Source: RUG11237 sp050874665
Lineage (GTDB): Bacteria > Bacillota > Clostridia > Lachnospirales > Lachnospiraceae
Direction: 5' to 3'
Assembly (NCBI GenBank): GCA_050874665.1
Contig: JBNMLC010000005.1
Coordinates: 62,001-126,000 of the forward strand
Length of the DNA stretch: 64,000 nt
In this document: positions 9,256-18,396 of the stretch, piece after piece
Numbering within the stretch: the first letter of the stretch is position 1
Layout: the number at the start of each line of letters is the position of its first letter
The notes under the pieces: generated by a model
Databases searched by the model: none
Told to the model about the DNA's origin: nothing
The model's input: the letters and a program-made list of their open reading frames with translations, nothing else
Made by a program: the position numbers and the translations under genes

Positions 9256-9286
9256 AAAAACCAGCAGATTGTTACTGCTGGTTTTT
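9256..9286. terminator. Bidirectional rho-independent terminator
   Basis: A-run 9256-9260, 7-bp arms 9261-9267 and 9275-9281 (CCAGCAG/CTGCTGG), 7-base loop, then TTTTT. It can stop the plus-strand shape operon and the converging DUF378 gene. Confidence 0.9.
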
Positions 9287-9290
9287 CCTA

Positions 9291-9503
9291 TTACACTCTG
9301 CTCATGGAAGTGATACGTCCAAATACGCTCAACATATAAAGACCACAGATTCCTACCACACCATAAATAATACGGCTTAATAACGTCATACTTCCAAACA
9401 GCCATGAGATTAAGTCCAATCCAAAAAATCCAATTAATCCCCAATTAATAGCACCAATAATTACAATGGTAAGTACAAAATAATCAAGTCCTCTCGAATC
9501 CAT
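9291..9503 (-). CDS. DUF378 family small membrane protein (YuzA-like)
   Basis: A 70-residue protein with two hydrophobic helices and the family signature GAINWGLIGFFGLDLISWLFG in the first half, followed by RIIYGVVGICGLY. The function of the family is unknown. It starts at 9503 with AGGAGG spaced 7 bases upstream. It is transcribed alone towards the carboxypeptidase terminator. Confidence 0.9.
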   Translation of the reverse strand: MDSRGLDYFVLTIVIIGAINWGLIGFFGLDLISWLFGSMTLLSRIIYGVVGICGLYMLSVFGRITSMSRV

Positions 9504-9574
9504 TTGATTACCTCCTAAAATTTTTCTTGTCCTTATATAGTGTTTTCCAAATTGAAATAATTATTCCATAAAGT

Positions 9575-9603
9575 TTGACTTTACTGCCTAAAACTTATAT
9601 AAT
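9575..9603 (+). promoter_or_regulatory. Sigma-A promoter for the radical SAM/hlyD-like/yggS/sepF unit
   Basis: TTGACT at 9575-9580, 17-base spacer, TATAAT at 9598-9603. It lies 28 bases before the ATG at 9632. Confidence 0.85.
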
Positions 9604-9631
9604 AGATAAGATGTATGTTAGGAGAGAAAAA

Positions 9632-10591
9632 ATGGCAAATCAGACAATATATCGGGTTTATTCCGAATATTTAAGAGAAAAATACGGTGAAAAAGTGTAC
9701 AAACTACCGGTCAATCTTCCGGTAACTTGTCCAAATAAACATAACGGATATGGCTGTAGCTTTTGTTCGAGTCATGGAACAGGATTCGAAGCAATGTCAC
9801 CAGAAAATTCTGTTCGCCATCAGCTTACTCTGACCAAAGAAAAAATTGAACGAAAGTACAAGGCTCATAAATTTATTGCATATTTTCAAAATTATACAAA
9901 TACCTATCTGCCACTTTCAAAATTCCGTGCCTATATAGAGGAAGCAGCACAACTGCAGGAGATTGTAGAAATCAGTATTTCTACAAGACCTGATTGTATT
10001 CACGAAGAATATCTGACTATGCTATCGCAAGTCAAAGCAATCTATGGAACGCAGATTACCATAGAATTGGGGTTGCAGACTGCGAATTATCATACTTTAC
10101 AAAAAATTAATCGTGGACATGGTCTGGCTGAATTCATTGGTGCCGCTTTAATGATTCAAAAGTTTGGCTTTGAACTTTGCGTTCATATTATTCCAAACCT
10201 TCCCTACGACACTCTGGAAGATGTAAAAGAGACAGCACGGATTCTCGCTGTGCTTCCGGTTTCCCTTGTAAAATTACATTCTTTATATATTGCAAAGGGA
10301 ACTAAAATGGCCGAAGAATATCTTTCCGGAAAAATCCAAATCTGTAGTATGGAAGAATATTTTGAACGCCTTGCATGGTTTTTAATGTATTTACCAAAGA
10401 ATGTTGTAATTGAACGACTGTTCAGTCGGATTCCTGAAGAAGATTCCGTATTCTCAAACTGGGGAATGAGCTGGTGGAAATGTCAGGAAGATTTTTTATT
10501 ATATATGGAAACGCACCGTTTTTATCAGGGAAAGGAAAACCACAAAATTCTGGCTGCTCCCTTGATAAATTCAGGCTTTCTTAATCAGTAG
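9632..10591 (+). CDS. TIGR01212 family radical SAM protein (YhcC-like)
   Basis: Radical SAM enzyme of the YhcC/Elp3-related group; the substrate is not established. The cluster cysteines are Cys33, Cys42 and Cys45 in TCPNKHNGYGCSFC. Family features also include the conserved YFQNYTNTY and SISTRPDC segments and ELGLQTAN. I use ATG 9632 (AGGAGAG 6 bases upstream) rather than the earlier in-frame ATG within the promoter; this gives 319 residues. Confidence 0.9.
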   Translation: MANQTIYRVYSEYLREKYGEKVYKLPVNLPVTCPNKHNGYGCSFCSSHGTGFEAMSPENSVRHQLTLTKEKIERKYKAHKFIAYFQNYTNTYLPLSKFRAYIEEAAQLQEIVEISISTRPDCIHEEYLTMLSQVKAIYGTQITIELGLQTANYHTLQKINRGHGLAEFIGAALMIQKFGFELCVHIIPNLPYDTLEDVKETARILAVLPVSLVKLHSLYIAKGTKMAEEYLSGKIQICSMEEYFERLAWFLMYLPKNVVIERLFSRIPEEDSVFSNWGMSWWKCQEDFLLYMETHRFYQGKENHKILAAPLINSGFLNQ

Positions 10592-10602
10592 GAGGGGTAC
10601 TT

Positions 10603-11997
10603 TTGGCAAAACGACGAAGAAAGAATGCTAAAGTTACCAGATACAGAAAACCCATTAATTTTAATGTGGGAATGCTGATATTTGGAATTATATTTGTTTA
10701 CGTGGTTGTCTACGTAGCAACATATGTCACAAAAGAACACGTAGTTGTCTACGAAGTAAAAAGTGGAAGTCTGGCAAAAAATCATTCTTACACAGGATTT
10801 GTGGTGCGTGAGGAAAGTGTCGTAAATGCCACAAAATCCGGATACGTAAATTATTATGCCAGAGAGGGTGAAAAAACAGGCGCAAACAATATCGTTTATA
10901 CAATAGATGAAAGCGGTACTTTATCGAGCACACTTGCTGAAAACGGTGTTGCCGATGTAGAACCCAGCTCTGAAGAGTTACAGTCTCTGCGAAACGATAT
11001 TATGAATTTTAGCAGTAGCTTTACAAGTGAAAATTTTGGAGACGTATATGACTTTAAATATACCTTCGATAGTTCTGTATTAAAGGTCGTAGGATTGTCC
11101 ATGATGAATCAGATTGAAGCTTTATCCGGCGAAGCAGGAACCTCCTTTGAACGCGGAACAGCTACTACCAGTGGCATTGTAGAGTATTATACTGACGGTT
11201 ATGAAAATACAAAAGTTTCCGATGTTACCTTAGAAATGTTTGATAAATCCAATTATCAGAAAAATATCTTAAAAAACAATGAATTGGTAAGCCAGGGAGA
11301 TCCTGTCTACAAAATGATAACTAGCGAACAATGGTATATCGTTATCGAAATTTCAGAAGAGACCGCCACCCAGCTTGCAGAAAAGAAGAGTGTAAACCTG
11401 ATTTTCAAACGTGACGGAATGAAAGCAAAGGCAGGTTTAGAATTAGTTGAAAAAGATGGAAAGCATTTTGCAAATCTTTCTCTCAAAAGTTCTATGATTC
11501 GCTATGCTTCCGACCGATATATTGATATTGAACTGGCTTTAAATGAAGAGGAAGGTCTGAAAATTCCAGTCAGTTCTGTTGTAGAAAAAGAATTTTACCT
11601 GATACCTGAAGAATACGCAATTACAAACGAAGACGGTTCACAAGTACAATTCTTAAAAGAAGTGACTTTAGAAGACGGAACATTAAGTACGGAACTGGTA
11701 GATACCGAAGTTTACAGTCTGACGGAACATGAATATTATGTATCCACGGATCAGTTTGAAGCCGGCGAATATATTGACAAAAAAGACTCTACTGATAAAT
11801 ATGCCATTGGAAAGAAGGCTTCTTTGATTGGAGTCTACAACGTAAATAAAGGCTATGCAGACTTTAAAGAAATAACGAAATTGTATGAAAATAATGAATA
11901 CTGTATTGTAAAAGCAAACAGCACCTACGGTCTGGCCGTATATGACCATATTGTTTTAGATGCAAATGCAGTAAAAGATGACGAGATTATTTACTAG
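10603..11997 (+). CDS. HlyD-like membrane-anchored protein of the sepF neighbourhood
   Basis: Starts at TTG 10603 after GGAGGGG. The 464 residues have a basic cytoplasmic tail (KRRRKNAK), one transmembrane helix (about 22-41), and an extracellular part beginning VYEVKSGSLAKNHSYTGFVVREE, which resembles the barrel-sandwich start of HlyD adaptors. A second biotinyl-like half follows near NNELVSQGDPVYKM. No ABC exporter or outer-membrane partner is nearby, and the hosts are monoderm. The conserved position before yggS and sepF suggests an envelope or division role; this is inference. The family is commonly annotated as HlyD family efflux adaptor, which probably overstates what is known. Confidence 0.75.
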   Translation: MAKRRRKNAKVTRYRKPINFNVGMLIFGIIFVYVVVYVATYVTKEHVVVYEVKSGSLAKNHSYTGFVVREESVVNATKSGYVNYYAREGEKTGANNIVYTIDESGTLSSTLAENGVADVEPSSEELQSLRNDIMNFSSSFTSENFGDVYDFKYTFDSSVLKVVGLSMMNQIEALSGEAGTSFERGTATTSGIVEYYTDGYENTKVSDVTLEMFDKSNYQKNILKNNELVSQGDPVYKMITSEQWYIVIEISEETATQLAEKKSVNLIFKRDGMKAKAGLELVEKDGKHFANLSLKSSMIRYASDRYIDIELALNEEEGLKIPVSSVVEKEFYLIPEEYAITNEDGSQVQFLKEVTLEDGTLSTELVDTEVYSLTEHEYYVSTDQFEAGEYIDKKDSTDKYAIGKKASLIGVYNVNKGYADFKEITKLYENNEYCIVKANSTYGLAVYDHIVLDANAVKDDEIIY

Positions 11998-12006
11998 GAG
12001 GCAGTT

Positions 12007-12699
12007 ATGATAAAAGAAAACTTAGCAGAAGTAGAAAAAAATATATGTGCAGCATGTGAAAGGGCCGGACGCGACAGAAGTGAAGTAACTTTAATCACCG
12101 TGAGTAAAACCAATCCTGTTGCAAGCTTAAAAGAAGCTATGGATTGTGGTGTACACATTTTCGGTGAAAACAAAGTACAGGAAATGTTAGAAAAACAGGA
12201 AGAGCTGCCAAAGGATATTGAATGGCATATGATTGGTCATTTGCAGCGAAATAAAGTAAAATATCTTATGGGTAAGGTTGCTCTCATACATTCTGTAGAT
12301 TCTTTAAGATTAGCTCAGGAAATCAGCAAAGAAGCCGTTAAACAGGGGACAAGCGAAGACATTCTTGTAGAAATTAACGTGGCAGAAGAAGCATCAAAAT
12401 TTGGAATCTCAACACAGGAAGCAATTGACTTGGTAAGTGAAATTGCCAAACTTCCTAATATCCATGTCAAAGGACTCATGACCATTGCACCTTTTGTAGC
12501 TAATCCTGAAGAAAACAGAGAAGTATTTCGTGCTTTAAAAAAATTATCTGTTGACATACGCAGTAAAAACATTGATAATGTTACTATGGATGTGCTTTCC
12601 ATGGGAATGACCAATGACTATGAAGTAGCGATTGAAGAGGGAGCTACTATGGTTCGTGTTGGTACCGGTATTTTTGGAAAAAGAAGTTATACAGCATAA
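12007..12699 (+). CDS. YggS/PLPBP family pyridoxal phosphate homeostasis protein
   Basis: PLP-binding alanine-racemase-like single-domain protein that buffers intracellular PLP; it is not known to be an enzyme. It has 230 residues, with the PLP lysine in LITVSKTNPV (about residue 37), GENKVQEML, EWHMIGHLQRNK and the C-terminal SMGMTNDYEVAIEEGATMVRVGTGIFG, all hallmarks. It equals YlmE in the Bacillus ylmDEFGH cluster, and sepF (YlmF) and ylmH follow here in the same order. Confidence 0.95.
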   Translation: MIKENLAEVEKNICAACERAGRDRSEVTLITVSKTNPVASLKEAMDCGVHIFGENKVQEMLEKQEELPKDIEWHMIGHLQRNKVKYLMGKVALIHSVDSLRLAQEISKEAVKQGTSEDILVEINVAEEASKFGISTQEAIDLVSEIAKLPNIHVKGLMTIAPFVANPEENREVFRALKKLSVDIRSKNIDNVTMDVLSMGMTNDYEVAIEEGATMVRVGTGIFGKRSYTA

Positions 12700-12727
12700 A
12701 TTTTATTTAAAATAAGGAGATAGAGTG

Positions 12728-13249
12728 ATGGGAGCAATTGACAAACTTTTAAATATGATGAAATTAAACGATGATTATGACGACTATGAAGATGATGATT
12801 TCTATAATGATGAATACGAAGAACCAAAGCCAAAAAGAAAAGCATTTGCGCCAAAAGAGAAAGAGGAAAGTTACTTTGATGATGATTACAAGGCTCCAAA
12901 GGCAGTGAAATCAAGTAAGGTAACACCAATGCATTCTTCTGTAAAGCGTAGCGGAAGTGGTATGGAATTAGTTGTAATTAAGCCAACTACCGTAGAAGAT
13001 TCCAGAGAAATCACAGAAACATTGTTAAGCAATCGTGCGGTTGTCTTGAATTTAGAAGGACTTGACATGGAGCTGGCACAAAGAATCATTGACTTTACCT
13101 CCGGTTCCACTTTTGCGATTGATGGAAATTTACAGAAAATTTCTAATTATATTTTTATTATCACACCGCCAAGCGTAGATATTTCCGGTGATTTTCAAGA
13201 TATTTTAAGTGGTGCAATTGACCTGCCATCTTTACATACGGAGTTTTAA
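12728..13249 (+). CDS. sepF: Cell division protein SepF
   Basis: Membrane-binding FtsZ anchor that arranges Z-ring filaments. It has 173 residues from ATG 12728 (GTG 12725 is only 4 bases from the AAGGAGA element). An N-terminal amphipathic helix (GAIDKLLNMMKLN) is the membrane anchor, then an acidic, Asp/Tyr-rich linker, then the SepF core (about 75-170) with GMELVVIKPTTVEDSREITETLL and the glycine-rich FTSGSTFAIDG. ylmG, usually between sepF and ylmH, is absent. Confidence 0.96.
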   Translation: MGAIDKLLNMMKLNDDYDDYEDDDFYNDEYEEPKPKRKAFAPKEKEESYFDDDYKAPKAVKSSKVTPMHSSVKRSGSGMELVVIKPTTVEDSREITETLLSNRAVVLNLEGLDMELAQRIIDFTSGSTFAIDGNLQKISNYIFIITPPSVDISGDFQDILSGAIDLPSLHTEF

Positions 13250-13253
13250 ATAA

Positions 13254-14009
13254 GTGGACAAGAACGAACAAATGCTGATAAAGCGGTTTCATGATCTGGC
13301 AGATGCTGCTTATCATCGTGGTATTTCCACGTTCAGCGATTTTTTAACTTTAAATGAAATACACACCCTTAATGGAATGAAAAAGGATATTTCTTTTGTA
13401 ACGGTAGTTTTAAATGGAGGGTATGAGGCAGCAGAGCGTCAAATAGCTGCCTTTGTACCTGAAACTTATTATGAAATACAATTGGATTATCCTATTTCTA
13501 TTTTAAAAGTTACTCCATTGAACAACAAATTTGCTGAAAAATTAAATCATAGAGATTTTTTAGGAGCCATTCTGAATCTTGGGATAGACCGCAGTAAGAT
13601 TGGCGACATTCTTGTAAAAGAGCATTGTGCTTACTGTTTTGTCCATACTTCCATGACGGGCTTTCTTCAGACAGAACTTACACGCATCAAGCATACACCG
13701 GTAAAAATAGAAATGGTAGCCGAAGCCGAAAATATCAAGCCTGAATTTCAACATATCGAAGGCAGTGTTTCTTCTGAGCGGTTAGATACCATATTAGCAC
13801 TGGCATTTTCCGGTTCTAGAAGTGCCTTATCGGGTCTTGCTGCCGCCGAAAAGGTATTTGTTAATGGTCGGCTGTGTTTTTCGAACAGTCAGCAATTGAA
13901 GCCGGGAGATATTGTTTCTGTCCGTGGTTTTGGAAAATTTATATACCGTGGATTTATTTCTAACACCAAAAAAGGACGACTATTTGTAGCATTGGATAAA
14001 TATATATAA
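13254..14009 (+). CDS. S4-domain RNA-binding protein, YlmH-like
   Basis: GTG start at 13254, four bases after sepF. The protein has 251 residues. The N-terminal two thirds match the YlmH fold, including GVRDILG-like text (GAILNLGIDRSKIGDI), and a C-terminal S4 domain (about 178-240) contains SERLDTILALAFSGSRSAL and VNGRLCFSNSQQLKPGDIVSVRG. YlmH proteins bind ribosomal complexes and have been linked to rescue of obstructed 50S subunits; that role here is by homology. Confidence 0.9.
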   Translation: MDKNEQMLIKRFHDLADAAYHRGISTFSDFLTLNEIHTLNGMKKDISFVTVVLNGGYEAAERQIAAFVPETYYEIQLDYPISILKVTPLNNKFAEKLNHRDFLGAILNLGIDRSKIGDILVKEHCAYCFVHTSMTGFLQTELTRIKHTPVKIEMVAEAENIKPEFQHIEGSVSSERLDTILALAFSGSRSALSGLAAAEKVFVNGRLCFSNSQQLKPGDIVSVRGFGKFIYRGFISNTKKGRLFVALDKYI

Positions 14010-14031
14010 TTTTATTTATAGGAGATAAAAA

Positions 14032-15135
14032 ATGTCAAAAAGAATTACTGTAAAACAAAATGATACACCCATTTACGATATTGTAATTGAACCTTCTTAT
14101 GATAAGCTGACAGAAGAATTAAAGCACATCGGTGCCACCGGCAAGAAGATGTGTATTGTAACCGATAGCAATGTAGCTCCTTTATATTGTGCAAAAGTAA
14201 AAGAAGCTCTAGAAACAATTGCTTCTAAAGTCACTATTTTTGAATTTCCGGCGGGAGAAGAAAGTAAAACTCTAGATACCATAAAAAAGCTGTACACTCA
14301 TTTGATTGAAGAACACTTTGAACGTAAAGATATGCTTGTTGCCTTAGGCGGCGGTGTTACCGGTGATATGACAGGATACGCAGCTGCAACTTATCTGCGA
14401 GGAGTCGATTTTATTCAAATACCTACCAGTCTGTTAGCACAAGTAGATTCTAGTATTGGTGGTAAAACCGGAGTAGATTTTGATCAGTACAAGAACATGG
14501 TAGGAGCTTTCCATATGCCTAAACTCGTTTATATGAATTTGAACACTTTAAATACTCTTCCGGAGGAACAATTTGCATCCGGAATGGCAGAAGTGTTAAA
14601 ATCCGGTTTGATTAAAGACGGAGCCTATTATGAATGGGTAATTACCAATCTTTCTGAAATTCAGGAAAAAGAGATTGAAACCTTAGAAACATTGATTGAT
14701 GGAAGCTGTAATATCAAACGCATTGTGGTTGAAAAAGATCCTACCGAGCAGGGAGAACGTGCTTTGCTAAATCTAGGACACACCATCGGGCATGCCATTG
14801 AAAAGTTAAAACACTTTAAGCTTCTTCATGGTGAATGCGTTGCTCTGGGAACTATTGCAGCAGCACACATTTCCTGGAAGAGAGGATTACTGACCACAGA
14901 GGAATTTTTTGAAATCCGGGATATGATGGTTGGTTTTGACCTTCCCATCAGTTTGTCGGATTTAACACCAAAAGAGATTATTCAGGCAACAAAATCGGAC
15001 AAAAAAATGGAACAGGGAACTATAAAATTTATTTTATTAAATTCTATTGGTAAAGCTTTTATTACAAAAGATGTAACAGATGAAGAAATGGAAGCTGCCA
15101 TTAACTTTCTGTTGATGACTGATTTAGAGGATTAG
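14032..15135 (+). CDS. aroB: 3-dehydroquinate synthase
   Basis: Second step of the shikimate pathway: DAHP to 3-dehydroquinate, NAD- and divalent-metal-dependent. Its 367 residues include the NAD-binding GGGVTGDMTGYAAATYLRG, DSSIGGKTGVDF, and metal ligands in NLGHTIGHAIE and LLHGECVALG. It is the only shikimate gene in view, placed between ylmH and lspA and probably co-transcribed. Confidence 0.97.
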   Translation: MSKRITVKQNDTPIYDIVIEPSYDKLTEELKHIGATGKKMCIVTDSNVAPLYCAKVKEALETIASKVTIFEFPAGEESKTLDTIKKLYTHLIEEHFERKDMLVALGGGVTGDMTGYAAATYLRGVDFIQIPTSLLAQVDSSIGGKTGVDFDQYKNMVGAFHMPKLVYMNLNTLNTLPEEQFASGMAEVLKSGLIKDGAYYEWVITNLSEIQEKEIETLETLIDGSCNIKRIVVEKDPTEQGERALLNLGHTIGHAIEKLKHFKLLHGECVALGTIAAAHISWKRGLLTTEEFFEIRDMMVGFDLPISLSDLTPKEIIQATKSDKKMEQGTIKFILLNSIGKAFITKDVTDEEMEAAINFLLMTDLED

Positions 15136-15138
15136 TAT

Positions 15139-15669
15139 ATGAGTAAAACATCAAAAGCAAAATATTACATTCTTGCAATTATATTTTTAATATTGTTAGT
15201 CGTACTGGATCAATGGACAAAACATATTGCAGCAACGCAATTAATCGGCAGTCCTTATGTTCTCATTGATAATGTATTTGAATTTCGCTATTTAGAAAAT
15301 CGCGGTTCTGCTTTCGGTATGCTTCAAAATAAACGTATATTTTTACTGATGATCAGCCTATTTGTTTTGGGAATCGCTTTGTTTTATTTTGTAAAGCTTC
15401 CCTGGACTAAAAAAATGAACAGTATACGTGTACTTGCAGTATTTATTGCAGCCGGTGGCATTGGGAATATGATTGACCGAATGCGCTTAGGATATGTAAT
15501 TGATTTCTTTTATTTTAAATTAATTGACTTTCCTATCTTTAATGTAGCTGATATTTATGTAACTATCAGTGTGATTCTACTCTTTATTTTTACTCTTTTC
15601 TTCTTGAAAGAAGAGGAGTTGGCTGCTTTTTCCTTGTTTCCAAAGAAAAAGGAGAAAAAGCATGAATAG
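15139..15669 (+). CDS. lspA: Lipoprotein signal peptidase II
   Basis: Membrane aspartyl protease that cleaves prolipoproteins before the lipidated Cys. It has 176 residues and four transmembrane helices. The catalytic aspartates are Asp113 (GNMIDR) and Asp138 (FNVADIYV), with the conserved ENRGSAFG loop. It starts 3 bases after aroB and overlaps the rluD-type gene by 8 bases, the usual lspA-rluD coupling. Confidence 0.97.
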   Translation: MSKTSKAKYYILAIIFLILLVVLDQWTKHIAATQLIGSPYVLIDNVFEFRYLENRGSAFGMLQNKRIFLLMISLFVLGIALFYFVKLPWTKKMNSIRVLAVFIAAGGIGNMIDRMRLGYVIDFFYFKLIDFPIFNVADIYVTISVILLFIFTLFFLKEEELAAFSLFPKKKEKKHE

Positions 15670-16573
15670 CCATTTTTTTACGGTAACAGAAGATGAGCAG
15701 GGAGAACGTCTGGATAAATATTTAGCAGGTTTGTTGCCTGATGTTTCTCGTTCCTTTATTCAAAAACTGTTGAAACAGCAGCAGGTTACCGTAAACGAAA
15801 CCACTGTCAAGGCCAATTATATTATCAAGGAGCATGACACCATTTCTATTTATGTTCCGGAAGCAGTAGAACCAGAGATTGTCCCTGAAAATATTCCTTT
15901 AGATATTTTATATGAGGATGACGACGTACTGGTAGTGAACAAGCCTAAAAATATGGTAGTTCACCCGGCTCCAGGACATTATTCCGGCACTTTAGTAAAT
16001 GCCGTGATGTTCCATTGCAGGGATAACTTATCTGGTATTAATGGTGTATTACGTCCCGGTATTGTACACCGCATTGACAAGGACACTACCGGCTCTCTTG
16101 TTATTTGTAAAAATGATATTGCTCATAATTCGTTGGCTGCACAATTAAAAGAGCACAGCATACAACGAAAGTATTTAGCAATTGTTCATGGCATTTTAAA
16201 AGAGGACGAAGGCATAATTAATGCCCCCATCGGCAGAAATCCCAATGACCGACTGAAAATGGCCATAAACTATAAAAATGGGAAAGAGGCAGTCACCCAT
16301 TATAAGGTTTTAAAACGTCTCAATAACTATACTTTTGTTGCATGTGTATTAGAGACGGGGCGTACCCATCAAATCAGGGTACATATGGCCAGTATACAGC
16401 ATCCTCTGTTAGGTGATTCCTTGTACGGTCCGGCAAAATGCCCTTACAAGCTACAAGGGCAAACACTTCATGCCCAGATACTTGGATTTACACATCCAAC
16501 TACAGGAAAATATATTGAAGTGAGTGCACCTCTGCCAGAATATTTTGAAAACTTGTTAAAAAAGTTATCTTGA
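15662..16573 (+). CDS. RluD-family large-subunit pseudouridine synthase (RluA family)
   Basis: Isomerises uridines in rRNA. The 303 residues have an S4 domain (about 12-75, ERLDKYLAGLLPDVSRSFIQKLL) and a PseudoU_synth_2 domain. The catalytic Asp139 is in HRIDKDTTGSL; GRTHQIRVHM and GDSLYG are also present. The S4 domain plus linkage to lspA match the Bacillus YlyB/E. coli RluD group; the exact target uridines cannot be read from sequence. Confidence 0.94.
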   Translation: MNSHFFTVTEDEQGERLDKYLAGLLPDVSRSFIQKLLKQQQVTVNETTVKANYIIKEHDTISIYVPEAVEPEIVPENIPLDILYEDDDVLVVNKPKNMVVHPAPGHYSGTLVNAVMFHCRDNLSGINGVLRPGIVHRIDKDTTGSLVICKNDIAHNSLAAQLKEHSIQRKYLAIVHGILKEDEGIINAPIGRNPNDRLKMAINYKNGKEAVTHYKVLKRLNNYTFVACVLETGRTHQIRVHMASIQHPLLGDSLYGPAKCPYKLQGQTLHAQILGFTHPTTGKYIEVSAPLPEYFENLLKKLS

Positions 16574-16636
16574 AATGTTAAAAATAGCTAAACGAACTTA
16601 AATTTCAATTAAAATATATACATTATGCACAAAATA

Positions 16637-16645
16637 TGTTATAAT
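16637..16645 (+). promoter_or_regulatory. Extended -10 promoter element
   Basis: TGTTATAAT (TGn plus TATAAT at 16640-16645). No clear -35 lies 17 bases upstream. It probably serves the cytidylate-kinase-like gene 67 bases downstream. Confidence 0.55.
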
Positions 16646-16712
16646 ATTCATATTCAATTAGCAGAAACGCTATATATAGAAAAATATATGATAAGAATTG
16701 GAGGGGTTTGTT

Positions 16713-17345
16713 ATGGCTATGACGAATTCAATTATAACAATAGGAAGACAATTTGGAAGTGGCGGTAAAGAAATAGGGGAAAAGCTTGCAGAAGCATTGG
16801 AGATAAAATGCTACGACAAAGAACTTTTATCTGCGGCTGCTAAAGACAGTGGATTTTGTCAGGATATTTTCAAAGCTCATGACGAAAGACCAACGAACAG
16901 CTTTTTGTATTCTTTAGTAATGGATACTTATTCTCTTGGCTATATGTCCAATCCGTATATGGATATGCCTTTAGATCAGAAAGTATTTCTGGCACAATTT
17001 GAGACAATTAAAAAGATTGCCAATGAAGGGCCATGTGTAATTGTTGGAAGATGTGCGGATTACGCCTTAAGCAGTTACTCTAACTGCATCAGTGTATTTA
17101 TCCATGCACCATTAGATGACCGAATCAAACGCATCTGTGGCAGACAAGATATTACGGAAAATGCTGCAAAAGATTTGATTAATAAAACCGATAAAAAACG
17201 TGCCAGCTATTATAATTTCTACTCTAATAAGAAATGGGGTGCAGCAGCCAGTTATGACTTATGCATAGACAGTTCTGTACTTGGAATTGATAAGACAGTA
17301 GCTATGATAAAAGATTTTGTTGACATGAAGGAACATCAAAAGTAA
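16713..17345 (+). CDS. Cytidylate kinase-like family protein
   Basis: P-loop NMP-kinase-type protein of 210 residues from ATG 16713 (GGAGGGG 7 bases upstream; the TTG at 16698 overlaps that RBS). The glycine-rich nucleotide loop is GRQFGSGGKEIGEKLA. A later section GPCVIVGRCADYAL and DDRIKRI resembles the family's core and lid. These cytidylate-kinase-like proteins are frequent in Clostridia alongside a true Cmk; the substrate is not established. It is followed by a strong hairpin. Confidence 0.85.
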   Translation: MAMTNSIITIGRQFGSGGKEIGEKLAEALEIKCYDKELLSAAAKDSGFCQDIFKAHDERPTNSFLYSLVMDTYSLGYMSNPYMDMPLDQKVFLAQFETIKKIANEGPCVIVGRCADYALSSYSNCISVFIHAPLDDRIKRICGRQDITENAAKDLINKTDKKRASYYNFYSNKKWGAAASYDLCIDSSVLGIDKTVAMIKDFVDMKEHQK

Positions 17346-17355
17346 TTCTTTATTC

Positions 17356-17395
17356 CAATGGTTTACATAATAAAATTATGTAAACCATTGTTTTT
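17356..17395 (+). terminator. Perfect 16-bp palindromic terminator; shares core with 25083-25113
   Basis: Arms 17356-17371 and 17375-17390, three-base loop AAA, then TTTTT. The core GGTTTACATAAT/ATTATGTAAACC is also present after lexA. Confidence 0.85.
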
Positions 17396-17493
17396 AAATA
17401 ACTTTTTGACAAGTAATAAAACATATTTACTTGCATTTAGTATAATGATTGTGATTTCGGTCAGAATATAGAAAAAAGGAAAGAGGTTCTACC

Positions 17494-17994
17494 ATGAATC
17501 AACAACAAATATATTGGGCGTATGCAACGCTCGGATTAAACGTATATGCTACAGAGGCACAGGCAAAACATGCCTACCGGCTTCTTTGCAAACAGTATCA
17601 CCCTGATAGAAATAATTCCACAGAAGCACTTCAAATGTATTTACAGATTCAGCAGGCATACGAAATCGTTTGTAATGCTATCACTTCCGCTTCCTATGTT
17701 CCAACGAATACCCCCAATGTCACCAACAGTTGCAGAATTTTTGGAAATAGTGAAGCTGTAAAACATAATTATAACCAGATGCGGGAGCGACAAAGTGAGC
17801 TTAAGCGTCTTCACCGTTGGGAAACTGCCGCTCAAAAGGAAAAAGAATTACAAAAGCAGCAACAGTATAAAAATTTTCAAAGTTTTCGAAAGCTTCCGTC
17901 ACAGCAGGAGAAGGAAAAATGGAAGCAACTGGAAACAAAACGGGAAGCTGAAAGAATTGCAGCAATTATTGAACAACTGATAAAGCTTAATTAA
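17494..17994 (+). CDS. J-domain protein (class III DnaJ-like)
   Basis: N-terminal J domain (about 5-65) with the HPD tripeptide at 36-38 (KQYHPDRN), so it should stimulate an Hsp70 (DnaK) ATPase. There is no Gly/Phe region, no zinc centre and no substrate-binding barrel. The rest is a Lys/Glu/Gln-rich helix (about 95-160), probably a coil. It has 166 residues, with GAAAGAGG upstream. It heads a same-strand group with a two-helix membrane protein and a zinc-ribbon protein. A TATAAT at 17441-17446 may be its -10, but no well-placed -35 is seen. The client is unknown. Confidence 0.8.
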   Translation: MNQQQIYWAYATLGLNVYATEAQAKHAYRLLCKQYHPDRNNSTEALQMYLQIQQAYEIVCNAITSASYVPTNTPNVTNSCRIFGNSEAVKHNYNQMRERQSELKRLHRWETAAQKEKELQKQQQYKNFQSFRKLPSQQEKEKWKQLETKREAERIAAIIEQLIKLN

Positions 17995-18040
17995 AATAAC
18001 TATATATAATATAAGAGAATTATACTTTGGAGGAACGCCT

Positions 18041-18391
18041 ATGGAAAAGCGGATAAAATCATATTTAGCTTCAATAGAGCTATTGCTTCAACAGGATTCG
18101 CAAATAGACTGGAATGAGCAGATAAATAAGCATCTAACACAGATTTCTTTTTTTCAACATGAACGCCTTATACATTTAATTGTAACGGTAGCGTTTGCTT
18201 TATTGGAAATGATGAGCTTTCTTGCTTTACTCTTTGCCTTTTCACCAACACTGATGGCATTGCCCCTGCTCATTCTGGTCCTGTTAATCCCATACATACG
18301 ACACTACTATATCTTAGAAAATAGTGTTCAGAAAATGTACGAACAGTACGATGTTATGATTAAAAAATTAGAAGAAGAGAAGGAGAACTAA
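18041..18391 (+). CDS. Unknown two-helix membrane protein with coiled tail
   Basis: I do not recognise this protein. Its 116 residues show an N-terminal helical region, two closely spaced transmembrane helices (about 43-67 and 70-86) and a C-terminal charged coil (QKMYEQYDVMIKKLEEEKEN). TTGGAGG precedes ATG 18041. It lies 46 bases after the J-domain gene and 5 bases before the zinc-ribbon gene, so the three are probably co-transcribed. A membrane anchor or scaffold role would be inference. Confidence 0.65.
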   Translation: MEKRIKSYLASIELLLQQDSQIDWNEQINKHLTQISFFQHERLIHLIVTVAFALLEMMSFLALLFAFSPTLMALPLLILVLLIPYIRHYYILENSVQKMYEQYDVMIKKLEEEKEN

Positions 18392-18396
18392 TTATT

